64,000 nt of DNA, taken from contig NZ_JAIHON010000020.1 of NCBI RefSeq assembly GCF_021173675.1, forward strand, positions 1 through 64,000. Reading direction: 5' to 3'. Made by a program: the position numbers and the translations under genes. The notes under the pieces are model-generated. The model was not told the DNA's origin and made no database searches. It worked only from the letters and a program-made list of their open reading frames with translations. The DNA comes from Streptomyces lincolnensis. GTDB taxonomy: Bacteria > Actinomycetota > Actinomycetes > Streptomycetales > Streptomycetaceae. Below are positions 44,196-52,164 of this stretch, piece after piece (position 1 is the first letter of the stretch; each line of letters starts with the position of its first letter).

Positions 44196-45306
44196 TCAGG
44201 GCGCGGGCGAGGACGCTTGCGACTTCCTGGGCTCCGGCTGCCAGGGCGGCCAGGCTGACGGACTCGTCGGGTTCGGTGCGCAATGCGGGGAGGGAACGGC
44301 CGAAGCCAGCCATCTGAACACTTTGTCGTGCTTGGTGCGGGTTGAAGGTTTCGACGGTGGTTCGTGCGGGGTTTGACACACCGGCGGCTACGACGATCCT
44401 CTCTTGCCGGATGATGTCCAGTGCGCCGGTGAGTTTCAGCATGCTGGCGATCTGCCGAGGCAGTGCCTCGGGATCTAGGACGGAACCCATGCTGTCCCCG
44501 GGGAGGGTGGCTCGCGTGGAGATCTGGCCCGCTTTGAACAGGCGCACCTCCACGAGCTGCCCCGGGTGTGGTGCGTTCCATTGCTGGGGCTGGCCGGGAG
44601 GAGCGCTGGTGGGAATGGTGACGGCTGCATACTCCTGGGATCGGGTGGTGCTGAGGGCAGCGTCGTTGCGGACTGTTCCTGTTCGGCGGATCCGCTCCGC
44701 CAGGGATGTGGTGAACTCTGCCAGTTCCCGGGCCGAGTAGCCGGCGAAGGACACTGGCGCGACGTGCAACTCGAGCCGCGGGGTGGGATCGCTGGTTCCG
44801 GAAGGTGTGTCTTCGTCGAGGCTCCAGTGCAGGGCAGGGGGCGCCGTCAGCTTGGCATAGGCGAGAGGCGACGGGCCGGACTCCAGTTCCTTGATTTTCG
44901 CGACGATCTTCCTTTGAAGTTCCGCGGTGGTGCGGAAGTCGTCACGGAAAACGCCAGTGGCATACGCCTCCACAGTTCGTGTGAACTCGTGCTGATCCGG
45001 CTCGAACGTCACGCCTAGCTTGCGGTAGACCAGGCGGGGCATACCTGTCACTTGAGCTGCCACCCACTCGTCGTGCGTGGCCGACTGCCCGGTCTCGGGG
45101 AAGGTGTGGCCATAGTTCGGGCCCAGGAGGAAGAGACAGACGTCCGCGGAGTGCAGTGCCCTCAGGCAGACTTCCCGGCTGGGCGTGGACTGTGCGGTGA
45201 AGTCCTCGAACTGCACCGGGGTGTGACCGAGTGCGCTGATCAGCCCGGGGAGGGCGTCGCGCTCCTCTTCCAGGCCTTTGCGGACGCTGCTGATAAAGAT
45301 TCTCAC
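44170..45306 (-). CDS. DUF4062 (TIR/SLOG-like) domain protein
   Basis: 378 aa from GTG 45306, which begins VRIFISSVRKGLEEERDALP, the hallmark of DUF4062; GGAGACACC lies upstream (an in-frame ATG at 45393 overlaps the divergent gene). Residues 1-120 follow the family order: QFEDFTAQSTPSREVCLRAL, FLLGPNYGHTFPETGQSATH, DEWVAAQVTGMPRLVY. The remainder is alpha/beta and unassigned (LELHVAPVSFAGYSARELAE; DIIRQERIVVAAGVSNPART). DUF4062 is a TIR- or SLOG-related nucleotide-binding fold. Divergent from a small membrane protein, which suggests a sensor and membrane effector pair. Confidence 0.8.
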   Translation of the reverse strand: MRIFISSVRKGLEEERDALPGLISALGHTPVQFEDFTAQSTPSREVCLRALHSADVCLFLLGPNYGHTFPETGQSATHDEWVAAQVTGMPRLVYRKLGVTFEPDQHEFTRTVEAYATGVFRDDFRTTAELQRKIVAKIKELESGPSPLAYAKLTAPPALHWSLDEDTPSGTSDPTPRLELHVAPVSFAGYSARELAEFTTSLAERIRRTGTVRNDAALSTTRSQEYAAVTIPTSAPPGQPQQWNAPHPGQLVEVRLFKAGQISTRATLPGDSMGSVLDPEALPRQIASMLKLTGALDIIRQERIVVAAGVSNPARTTVETFNPHQARQSVQMAGFGRSLPALRTEPDESVSLAALAAGAQEVASVLARALITQHPSSA

Positions 45307-45391
45307 GCTACGGTGTCTCCACTGCTTAGGATTCGTTTCCGGGGCGAACCGGTCGTCGGTGAGCTTGGTTAGGGGATGCGGGGAGCTCTTC

Positions 45392-45844
45392 ATGGCCGAG
45401 GTCTCGGAAGAGGCGATTCGCGCCTACTGGAAGGAGCATCGGGAGCAACTGCGGCAGTGCGAGACCCAGCGCTCCACGTTGACCAACCTCCTGCTTGTCA
45501 TTACGGCTGCCTTGAGCGCGTTGGTCGTTCAGCAAGAATTTACGCTGAACATGATGCCTTTGTGTCTCTTCGTTACGTTGACCGGAGCGTATGGGGCAGT
45601 GGCGGTATCCAAGTATTTCGAGCGGGCCTCTTATCACCTGTCCCAGGCACGGGCGTTGACCAGGGAGTTGGTGGAGCGGGGCGTGCTGGGGTCGGACGAG
45701 AAGCTGGTGGAGGCACGCGAGGAGCACTACCGCAGATTCCCCCGGCTGTACCGCATCCGGCTTCATCGCCTGTGGGTGGTCCTGCACCTGGCCATAGCTC
45801 TGTACGGGCTCTCCCTCTTCGTCGTGTGCGTGGTCGTGGCCTGA
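45392..45844 (+). CDS. SLATT-like small membrane protein
   Basis: 150 aa, ATG 45392. An N-terminal charged helix (EAIRAYWKEHREQLRQCETQ) leads to two membrane helices (TNLLLVITAALSALVVQQ; PLCLFVTLTGAYGAVAVSKY), a long amphipathic segment (SQARALTRELVERGVLGSDE) and a third helix (VVLHLAIALYGLSLFVVCVV). This order is like SLATT-type (2TM plus helical tail) pore-forming effectors associated with nucleotide-sensing defence proteins. The SLATT call is from layout only. Divergent from the DUF4062 gene, starting 86 bp away. Confidence 0.65.
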   Translation: MAEVSEEAIRAYWKEHREQLRQCETQRSTLTNLLLVITAALSALVVQQEFTLNMMPLCLFVTLTGAYGAVAVSKYFERASYHLSQARALTRELVERGVLGSDEKLVEAREEHYRRFPRLYRIRLHRLWVVLHLAIALYGLSLFVVCVVVA

Positions 45845-45876
45845 CACCATGAGCAGGTGCTCTTTGCTAGGCGGCC

Positions 45877-46287
45877 TCAAGCCTTTGGTGCCCGGCGGCG
45901 TCGCAGCCGTCGCAGGAGGCGCTGCAGGTGTCCCGCGCCGGTGGGGTCATGATGGTTGGGGCGGCCTGGCTGATGCTGGCGGGCGCGAGCGGCCTGGACC
46001 TGGGCGGGTGTCCACTGGCGGGCCCAGCGGACGGTGCCCTCGTGGATCCAGTAGTGAGAGCGGCAGGGATAGCTCCAGTTCCCGATGGAAGGGGCGAGGC
46101 TGACGGTGGCGCCGTTGAAGGTCAGACGCCAGTCGTCCGGGCTGAGCGGGGTGACGATCTTGCTGCCGCAACCGCAGCAGCACAGGTGGGCCACGGTCGT
46201 GAACGTCAGTGACACGTAGAGCACACCGGGCTGCAGCTGTTCGGGGATGTACTCGACGAAGCGGTGATCGAGCCGAGCCTGTTTCAC
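45877..46287 (-). CDS. DUF6527-family protein, third gene of the ubiquitin-like operon
   Basis: 136 aa from GTG 46287; GTGA overlaps the ThiF stop by 4 bp. It carries AHLCCCGCGSKIVTPLSPDD then ATVSLAPSIGNWSYPCRSHY and WIHEGTVRWARQW, the DUF6527 signature with Cys residues for a zinc site (CxCGC ... C) and a conserved SxY/H. The C-terminus is a basic Arg-rich tail. In multiubiquitin/ThiF operons DUF6527 always sits next to the E1 gene and is a candidate transfer or recognition component; its biochemical role is unknown to me. Confidence 0.82.
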   Translation of the reverse strand: MKQARLDHRFVEYIPEQLQPGVLYVSLTFTTVAHLCCCGCGSKIVTPLSPDDWRLTFNGATVSLAPSIGNWSYPCRSHYWIHEGTVRWARQWTPAQVQAARARQHQPGRPNHHDPTGAGHLQRLLRRLRRRRAPKA

Positions 46288-47468
46288 GGCGTGTCCTCGC
46301 CCGTCAGCACGTTGCCGTCGATCTGGTAGACGCTGTGCATCTCCTCCTCCAGATCGAGGTAGAAGCCGTAGAGCTTCTTCCACTTGATCACGGCTAGGCA
46401 GGCGTTGAATGCGTTGAGCTCGGCGATTTGGATGTTGCTGCCGTAGTCGTTGGGGACCTCCCCGGCAGTCATGGGGATGCGCTGGTGCTCGTGCACGTGC
46501 CGGCGACGTTCGGGGGTACTGGTGGTGACCCGCAGCAGCCCGGACAGGTGCCTGTCCGCCTCGTACACGCCCATGCCGACATCGATGAACGGCACCCGGC
46601 ACTGCTCGAGCTTCTCGACGATCAGTCGGCGGGCCGTGTTGTCGTCCACGGACAGGAAGACGAAGTCCGCGGTGCACACATCCTCGACGTTCGTGGCGTC
46701 CACGTATACGGGATGGGCCACGACACCGTCGCGCATCTGTGCGTAGACGAACGCGAAGTACTCCGCCTTGGGCGGGGCTTCTGCGAGGTCCTCGCGGGTG
46801 GCCGCGCCGGGGGAGCGGAAGGCGTTGTGCTGCAGGAATTTGTCGCCGTCGTAGAGGTGGATCTCACGCACGGGGCTTTTGGCGACCAGGTCCAGGATGT
46901 AGCTGCCGGTCCCGCCCAGACCCACGATGGCGATGCGCAGGTCCTCGAATCGTCGGGTGAGGCCGCCGATGCCGGCCCGGCTGGTTGCCGTGTCCTCGTA
47001 ATGGAAGACGGAACGTCCCTCAGTACCGAGGTCGGCGTCGGCGAAGACCGTGGCTGTGGCCGCGGGGTCAAGCCGCTGCGCCTGGGAGACCAGGATGGCG
47101 GCGTACGTGGTCATCTTCTCGTGATAGTCCCGGTATCCGGCAGCCGGCTTGTGGGAGAACGTGTAGTTGATGTCGACGTTCGCCCCCGGGGTCTGCGGCC
47201 CCCTGCTGTTGATGAGGGCCTCGAGCGGCCGGCCCTCGTGATCGCACGGTTCGGCACCGCTGAACATGGCCACGTGGGTTTCCGGAGTCACCGTCGCATC
47301 TCCGGCGAGGGACAGCTGAGAAACGAGCGTCCCGTAGCGCACGGTGCGCTGGGCATCCACGTACGGCACGTGGTGCATCAGCAGCAGGCCGGAGCGGATC
47401 TCGATGTGATAGCCCTCCTCCTGAAGCTGCCTCAGGTCGGGGCTATGACTTGTCAGTCGCGGTGACAT
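46284..47468 (-). CDS. E1-like ThiF adenylyltransferase with N-terminal DUF6791
   Basis: 394 aa. Residues 1-140 (IEIRSGLLLMHHVPYVDAQR; INSRGPQTPGANVDINYTFS) match the DUF6791 domain. The ThiF/Moeb Rossmann domain starts near 165: LRIAIVGLGGTGSYILDLVA (GxGxxG), IHLYDGDKFLQHNAFRSPGA (adenylation Asp and Arg/Asn), VDATNVEDVCTADFVFLSVD and VGMGVYEADRHLSGLLRVTT. I see no clear E2 or catalytic-Cys C-terminal domain, so this may be a minimal E1. Its start lies 26 bp inside the Ubl gene, consistent with translational coupling. It should adenylate the Ubl C-terminus. Confidence 0.9.
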   Translation of the reverse strand: MSPRLTSHSPDLRQLQEEGYHIEIRSGLLLMHHVPYVDAQRTVRYGTLVSQLSLAGDATVTPETHVAMFSGAEPCDHEGRPLEALINSRGPQTPGANVDINYTFSHKPAAGYRDYHEKMTTYAAILVSQAQRLDPAATATVFADADLGTEGRSVFHYEDTATSRAGIGGLTRRFEDLRIAIVGLGGTGSYILDLVAKSPVREIHLYDGDKFLQHNAFRSPGAATREDLAEAPPKAEYFAFVYAQMRDGVVAHPVYVDATNVEDVCTADFVFLSVDDNTARRLIVEKLEQCRVPFIDVGMGVYEADRHLSGLLRVTTSTPERRRHVHEHQRIPMTAGEVPNDYGSNIQIAELNAFNACLAVIKWKKLYGFYLDLEEEMHSVYQIDGNVLTGEDTP

Positions 47469-47718
47469 TGAACACGGTCCCGTTCTTGATCCTGACGCTG
47501 TGGCCCGCTGTGAGCGTGCCCTGGGCTGGCATCTGGTGAGCGTGACGGAAGCTGACGGTGATGAGGACGGTGGGGCCTGTAGGAACCGGGTCGAAGGCGA
47601 GCTGGGCCACCTCCTCGAAAGAGAGGGTGTCCGTGTGTACGACCTTCTCCTGTGCGTTGACGATGATCTTGTACGTGCGGTGATGCCCGGAGGTCTTCGG
47701 GTCTTCGGGACGACTCAT
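47443..47718 (-). CDS. Multiubiquitin-domain ubiquitin-like protein (Ubl)
   Basis: 91 aa, ATG 47718 with GGGAGGAG upstream. HRTYKIIVNAQEKVVHTDTL, then SFEEVAQLAFDPVPTGPTVL and ITVSFRHAHQ...GTLTAGHSVRIKNGTVFN match the multiubiquitin (Multi_ubiq) beta-grasp domain of bacterial Ubl operons. There is one domain only, unlike the tandem forms that give the family its name. The C-terminus is NVTATDKS, with no Gly-Gly, which is usual in this family and means activation may follow another tail chemistry. First gene of the Ubl-E1-DUF6527 operon. Confidence 0.88.
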   Translation of the reverse strand: MSRPEDPKTSGHHRTYKIIVNAQEKVVHTDTLSFEEVAQLAFDPVPTGPTVLITVSFRHAHQMPAQGTLTAGHSVRIKNGTVFNVTATDKS

Positions 47719-47740
47719 GAGCCGACTCCTCCCAATTCGT

Positions 47741-47760
47741 TTTCATTGAACACAGTGAAA
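47741..47760. promoter_or_regulatory. Palindrome in the promoter region of the Ubl operon
   Basis: TTTCATTG-AACA-CAGTGAAA, 8-bp arms with one mismatch, 23 bp upstream of the Ubl ATG and 85 bp from the divergent ATPase start. AT-rich against the GC-rich background, so a regulator site or promoter element is likely. Confidence 0.5.
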
Positions 47761-47845
47761 GCGTAGCACGGCTACTTCGGTTGGATCACGACACGCCCTC
47801 GCGCGTGCCTCCTTGTATGTCGTGCCGCTGGCATCCTGGTGAGCC

Positions 47846-48721
47846 GTGTTACTCGAACTCGCCGGGCGTCACCCGCTCCTACGGAACAGCCCCACCACAC
47901 GCACCGCCTGTGGTCGGCTCGTCCTCGACGCCCGTCGCCTTATGTTCGCCAGCCCTCTTGATCTGGCCGCTGCGGCTGCCAGCGCGCACCTCCATGCTGA
48001 CGACGGCACCCCCACCGCCTTGGTCCTGCCCCGCTCGCCGGACGTCACCTCCTACCTGCAGCGCATGGACCTGATCACCGCGCTGCCTGACGGAGCGCAC
48101 ATAGAAGGCGACCTCCCCGACGAGATCCGTAAAGACCAGTCTCTGAACCTCCTGGAGGTCACCCATCTACGGCCGGACACGGTCGGCCAAATCAGCGAGC
48201 GACTCGGTCGCCTGACTCTCCATCACCTCGGCCCCCGCGACGGACGCCGGGTCTGCCAGGGCATCGGTGAACTGATCGACAACGCCATTGATCACGGCGC
48301 CAGCACTTGCGGAGCTTTCATCGCCGCGCAGGCCTACAGCGGCAAGACGACCGGCTACCGGCGCCTTGAGATAGCCGTCTGCGACACGGGCATCGGAGTC
48401 CTCGACCATCTCCGGCGCAATCCGGAGCACCGCCTCCTCAGCAGCAGCGCCGCGGCCCTCGAGCGGGCCCTGCAGCGAGGCGCCAGCGGAACCGAGGATA
48501 AGCGCGGTAACGGCCTCCCCGACCTGCTGACCAGCAGCGGTGCCACCGCCGCCACCAGGCTGGTGCTGCGTAGCGGCGACGGTCTTCTGCGCGCCGGACG
48601 CCACAGGGGCAAGGGTGCATCAGTCACCCACACCTTCCCTACGCCCATGGTCGTACGAGGTACATGGTCCTGGCTGAGAGTCTCATATCGCACCAAGCCA
48701 ACCTGTGCTTCAATGAATTAA
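47846..48721 (+). CDS. GHKL (histidine-kinase-like) ATPase
   Basis: 291 aa from GTG 47846. The N-terminus (LVLDARRLMFASPLDLAAAA) is a strand-helix region seen in STAS-like proteins. The GHKL ATPase has the N-box GIGELIDNAIDHGAS near residue 140, G1 VCDTGIGV, and G2 KRGNGLPDLL. No transmembrane helix or H-box, so it is a soluble ATPase of the SpoIIAB/RsbW-like style. TAA of this gene is followed at once by the ATG of the DUF4325 gene, so they form a unit. Confidence 0.88.
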   Translation: MLLELAGRHPLLRNSPTTRTACGRLVLDARRLMFASPLDLAAAAASAHLHADDGTPTALVLPRSPDVTSYLQRMDLITALPDGAHIEGDLPDEIRKDQSLNLLEVTHLRPDTVGQISERLGRLTLHHLGPRDGRRVCQGIGELIDNAIDHGASTCGAFIAAQAYSGKTTGYRRLEIAVCDTGIGVLDHLRRNPEHRLLSSSAAALERALQRGASGTEDKRGNGLPDLLTSSGATAATRLVLRSGDGLLRAGRHRGKGASVTHTFPTPMVVRGTWSWLRVSYRTKPTCASMN

Positions 48722-49282
48722 ATGAAACCGAGGAAACGAACGTTGCTCACCTACACCGTCAAGGAGCACGGCGCGTTTCTCTTTGCCCGGACCGTAGGCG
48801 CAGACGCGCGCAGGTCTCTAGAAGAGCAAGTCGCAGCCAACGCCCCCGTCGCTCTGCTGACCATTGACTTCGGCGGCGTAGAAGCTATGACCAACAGCTT
48901 CGTCGACGAGTTTCTCGGCAGGGTCTACCTCTCCCTGGCCGCTGGAGACCTCTCCACCAGCACAGTGCAGCTGACAGGCCTGAACGAAGAGACCCGAGAC
49001 GGCGTCACCGTCTGCCTTGAGCGCCGCAAGCAGATCGCCGTCGACGGCGACACCAACGAGCTGCTCGGCGACACTGCCCTCCTCTCTGACACATGGGCTG
49101 CAGCACGTCGCCTAGGAAACTTCAGAGCAGCGCAACTTGCCGACGAGCTCACCATCTCCCTTCCCAACGCCAACAACCGACTCAAAAAGCTCGTCGAAGC
49201 CGGGGCTCTGTACCGAGAGCGCGGCACAGGGCCTGAGCGGGGCGGAAAAGAGTTCACCTACTGCCTGGCTAGTGGCGCATAG
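48722..49282 (+). CDS. DUF4325 (STAS-like) protein with C-terminal winged helix
   Basis: 186 aa; the ATG is contiguous with the preceding stop (TAAATG), but a TTG at 48743 has a better GAGGA site. Residues 45-75 (LLTIDFGGVEAMTNSFVDEF) are the STAS-like DUF4325 strand. The C-terminal 60 residues form a winged helix (RAAQLADELTISLPNANNRL, KKLVEAGALYRERG). Paired with a GHKL ATPase, this is an anti-sigma/anti-anti-sigma-like switch; a DNA-binding tail makes direct transcription control possible. It is divergent from the Ubl operon. Confidence 0.85.
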   Translation: MKPRKRTLLTYTVKEHGAFLFARTVGADARRSLEEQVAANAPVALLTIDFGGVEAMTNSFVDEFLGRVYLSLAAGDLSTSTVQLTGLNEETRDGVTVCLERRKQIAVDGDTNELLGDTALLSDTWAAARRLGNFRAAQLADELTISLPNANNRLKKLVEAGALYRERGTGPERGGKEFTYCLASGA

Positions 49283-49804
49283 GCACGCTGACGTCGCAAG
49301 ACATCAGATACCCGTATGACTGAGGGCTCGCCGGCTGGCGGTGGGGTCGTCCGCTCATCGATTGATCGCTTTACCTCCGGCGAGAGCTGCGGTCCGCTTT
49401 ACTCGACGCATGTGACAAATCTGCCAACGATCACTAGGTGGAGGATGCGCTGACATGCGCATCTAGTGATCGTTTCAGGACCTCTTGCTGTGGTGGGGCG
49501 TGGGCCTGACCTGGTGTTTCTTGTGGCAGTCGGGATGCAGGCAGGCTCTGAGATGCGGGCTTAGTGATCATTTCGGAAGGTGGTGATCGGCTCAGGATTT
49601 TTACCTGTCTGCGCGGCCTGGGCGGCTAAGTTTGTGCTGGTCAAGGTTGGTCTAGCGTGTCTCGTGCCGGGTGACCTTGCGTAGGTCAGATCGACCTTGC
49701 GGCTGATGCCTTACAGGTCAGTTGGATCTTGCATCCGGCATCGACTTGTACGACGCGGCTGCTGTGGCCCTGGGCACGGTCGCTGATGGTGCAAGGGTGA
49801 GTTC
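49283..49804. other. Non-coding region with nested palindromes
   Basis: About 520 bp with no supported gene, holding the symmetrical element at 49426-49474 and a third partial copy near 49551-49577. Confidence 0.5.
49426..49474. repeat. Nested inverted repeats with a third partial copy downstream
   Basis: Outer arms AACGATCACTA (49426-49436) and TAGTGATCGTT (49464-49474) are a perfect 11-bp inverted repeat. Directly inside, GATGCGC (49444-49450) and GCGCATC (49457-49463) are a perfect 7-bp repeat around TGACAT. A related copy (GATGCGGGCTTAGTGATCAT) lies at 49552-49571. This is a plausible recombinase or regulator binding site; its use is unknown. Confidence 0.8.
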
Positions 49805-50647
49805 ATGAGTTCGGGAGCCAAGCAGCACTACGTGCCCGCCGCGCTGATCGGTGGCTTCGGAGAGACTGCTGATCACAAGCGCCCTCGGGACGCGGTCGTG
49901 TGCTGGCGGCGACGCGGGTGGGGCGTGGCCCGGGAGACGAAGGCCGAGGCGATTGGCTGGCACTGGGGGATGTACCGGCTGGAAAACCCCGCGCACGGCC
50001 TCGACCCGGATGTCGTCGACGCGGTGTGGGACGTGATCGAGCCGGGGATTTCGGGCGCAGTGCGCCGATTCGAGAGCGGCACGGACACAGCGGGGGAGCG
50101 AGAGTGGCTGGTGGCGTACGCCTCCATGGCCGGAGTGCGCCACCCGGACTTCAAGTTCGCGATCAACCGGTGGCTCGCCGAGTGGGGGAAGCCCGGCGTC
50201 CGTGGTGATGACGTGCATCGAGTGCGGCTCGAGGCACTCGGAAATGGTCTGGTGCCGATGAGCAACTGGCGCTGGCGCATCCTGCACAGCCCGCCCGAAG
50301 CCCCGCGCTTCACACTCAACGACCGCGCCTGGAGCTACCTCCCGCAGCTGCGTCGTCAGGCACGCGGGCGGCGCGCCCTGTATTTGCCGCTCAACTCCCG
50401 GGTCGCCGCGGTGGCTTGGCTGGGTGAGAGCACCGGAGGGTTCGACCACCAGGTGCTGCGCCCGAACTGGGTCCGCTGGCTGAACACCGTGACGTGGACC
50501 ACCGCGCCGACGTTCGCCGTCGGGCACCGGGACGAAGCTGCGGCCCTGGGTGCTGAGCGGACCCTGGGCGAGGTGGAGAAGGCGATCACACTGCGCAACG
50601 GCTCCTTCCAAGGCGTCACCGGCAAGTATCTCTTCGATGAGGTCTGA
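49805..50647 (+). CDS. DUF4238 domain protein
   Basis: 280 aa from ATG 49805 (AAGGGTGAG upstream). KQHYVPAALIGGFGET is the N-terminal DUF4238 motif, followed by RENPAHGL-like strings (GMYRLENPAHGLDPDVVDAV, WDVIEPGISGAVRRFESG) and a C-terminal part rich in Trp and Arg (WLNTVTWTTAPTFAVGHRDE). DUF4238 is found in prophages and islands and its activity is not known. The PIN gene follows on the same strand after 177 bp. Confidence 0.8.
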   Translation: MSSGAKQHYVPAALIGGFGETADHKRPRDAVVCWRRRGWGVARETKAEAIGWHWGMYRLENPAHGLDPDVVDAVWDVIEPGISGAVRRFESGTDTAGEREWLVAYASMAGVRHPDFKFAINRWLAEWGKPGVRGDDVHRVRLEALGNGLVPMSNWRWRILHSPPEAPRFTLNDRAWSYLPQLRRQARGRRALYLPLNSRVAAVAWLGESTGGFDHQVLRPNWVRWLNTVTWTTAPTFAVGHRDEAAALGAERTLGEVEKAITLRNGSFQGVTGKYLFDEV

Positions 50648-50824
50648 ACGGGTGAGAGGCTTTGTCACGCCGATCCATGGGGCTCTTCTGTGCGCTCGCC
50701 GCAGACCGGGCGGGTTCGAGACGTTGTGGAACGGCTCCGGCTGCTGTCGACCAGATGGAGGGCCGGGCCGGTGCCGGACGGAAAACCCTGCCCGGATGTC
50801 AGTGGCGGTGGCGACACTTGATCC

Positions 50825-51877
50825 ATGACGCTTGACCGTGCTGTTTCGGCACCGCCGCTGCTGATCCCTTCCGGATCGGCGATCAACCCGATGGTGCTGG
50901 ACCGGCGGATACTGCTGCCGGTCCTGGACACCAACGCGCTGCTGACTCACGCCTGCTGGCTGGTCCAGAACGGGTACCAGCACGACAAGGTGACAGCGCT
51001 GGCCGGTACCGGTCGTGCGACTCCGTACATTGCGGCACACGTTCCCGGCGAGATCGAAGAGCACCTGCCCCGGCTGGCAGTTGACTACCAGGTGGCAGAA
51101 CGCGACGTACGCCGTCTCCTCGGGGCTCAGATCCTCCCTGCCCTGCGCGTGGTCGATCTGGAGATTCGCGATCACCTGTCCCCGCAGACCCGGCGCATCC
51201 TGCACGTCGACCCGGACTTGCCGAAGAGGTACCAGGGCGACCCGGACGACGCACCCACCATGGCACTCGCGGAGTTTCTGGGGCCGTGTGTCATCCTCAC
51301 CGAGGACAGCGTCTTCTCCCGTTTTGGGTTCGCCGTCATCGAGTGGATCCCTGTCGTCCAGAGCGTGATGCGCATGGCCGGCCTGGAGGCCACCGCCGCG
51401 AACGCGCTGGTGGTTCTCGACTGGGCCCTGCGGCTGTTCGGCGGGGGTGTTCACCGCCTGGCGGTCCTCGCGCGACGCAACCCGCTGGCCGCGACGGTCG
51501 TGGTGGGAGGGCTGCTGTGGTGGTGCTACACGAGCGGCTGGCTGGTCCGGGACAACTGGCGGCGGCGCCTGTCGCGGCTGGGGGACGTGGCGAAGCCGCT
51601 GCTGGAGTTGGCCGAAGCCGGGATGACCGAGCATCAGACGCTCAGTGATTCGCTTGTGGTGGTGGAGCCTCCGGCCTATCCCACCACCGAGCAGGTCGCG
51701 GCCCGCTACCTCGCGCGGTGCGGCCAGCCCGTGACACCCGGCGAACTGCGTGACGCACTCGCCCGGCGTGGGCACATGGTCTCCGCCGCGCAGCTGAGGC
51801 GGAACATGACGTCTCACGCCGCGTTCGTCCGCGCCCCGGGTGACCTGTGGACGGTCGGACGCCCCGTACAGAGGTAG
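50825..51877 (+). CDS. Membrane-anchored PIN-domain protein
   Basis: 350 aa from ATG 50825. A PIN-type nuclease core: LPVLDTNALLTHACWLV (first Asp), PGEIEEHLPRLAVDYQV, DPDDAPTMALAEFLG and CVILTEDSVFSRFGFA (the later acidic residues). Residues about 218-238 (NPLAATVVVGGLLWWCYTSG) are a single membrane helix. The C-terminal domain (YPTTEQVAARYLARCGQPVT, MTSHAAFVRAPGDLWTVGRP) resembles a winged helix. A PIN nuclease linked to a membrane is unusual. It is likely to cut RNA or DNA; the trigger is not evident. Confidence 0.8.
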   Translation: MTLDRAVSAPPLLIPSGSAINPMVLDRRILLPVLDTNALLTHACWLVQNGYQHDKVTALAGTGRATPYIAAHVPGEIEEHLPRLAVDYQVAERDVRRLLGAQILPALRVVDLEIRDHLSPQTRRILHVDPDLPKRYQGDPDDAPTMALAEFLGPCVILTEDSVFSRFGFAVIEWIPVVQSVMRMAGLEATAANALVVLDWALRLFGGGVHRLAVLARRNPLAATVVVGGLLWWCYTSGWLVRDNWRRRLSRLGDVAKPLLELAEAGMTEHQTLSDSLVVVEPPAYPTTEQVAARYLARCGQPVTPGELRDALARRGHMVSAAQLRRNMTSHAAFVRAPGDLWTVGRPVQR

Positions 51878-52164
51878 CCGGTCCGCGTCAGGTGGCGGCG
51901 CCAGGAAGGCCTGCCCGCTGTAATGGTTGGGGACAGGCATGTGTGGCAGCGCCCCAACTGACTGTGCGCGCCGGGCAACCGCAGTGAACCCGTACGGACC
52001 AGGCGTGGTCGGGCTCCACGGCTGCGTTCCACGGTGTCGCCCGGACGATCGCATCATGTCAACACGCCGTCCGGCGCGTGGACTTGCCCGGGCGGGGCCG
52101 GCGACGGTCTTGACCGGGCAGCCTGCGCTGGTAGAGGCAGCGGAAATCGCCGGTGTACCGCACG
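51878..52164. other. Spacer between convergent genes
   Basis: No gene supported in about 290 bp between the PIN gene and the stop of the minus-strand 800-aa gene. No clear hairpin noted. Confidence 0.4.

Noticed and set aside
46284..47718. Classic Bil-type (ISG15-like) ubiquitin operon
   Set aside because: The Ubl has one domain and no E2-like or JAB peptidase gene is adjacent, so it is only related to that system.
49718..52057. A 779-codon open frame on the minus strand
   Set aside because: It is antisense to the DUF4238 and PIN genes, has no family-like segments and reflects the high GC content.
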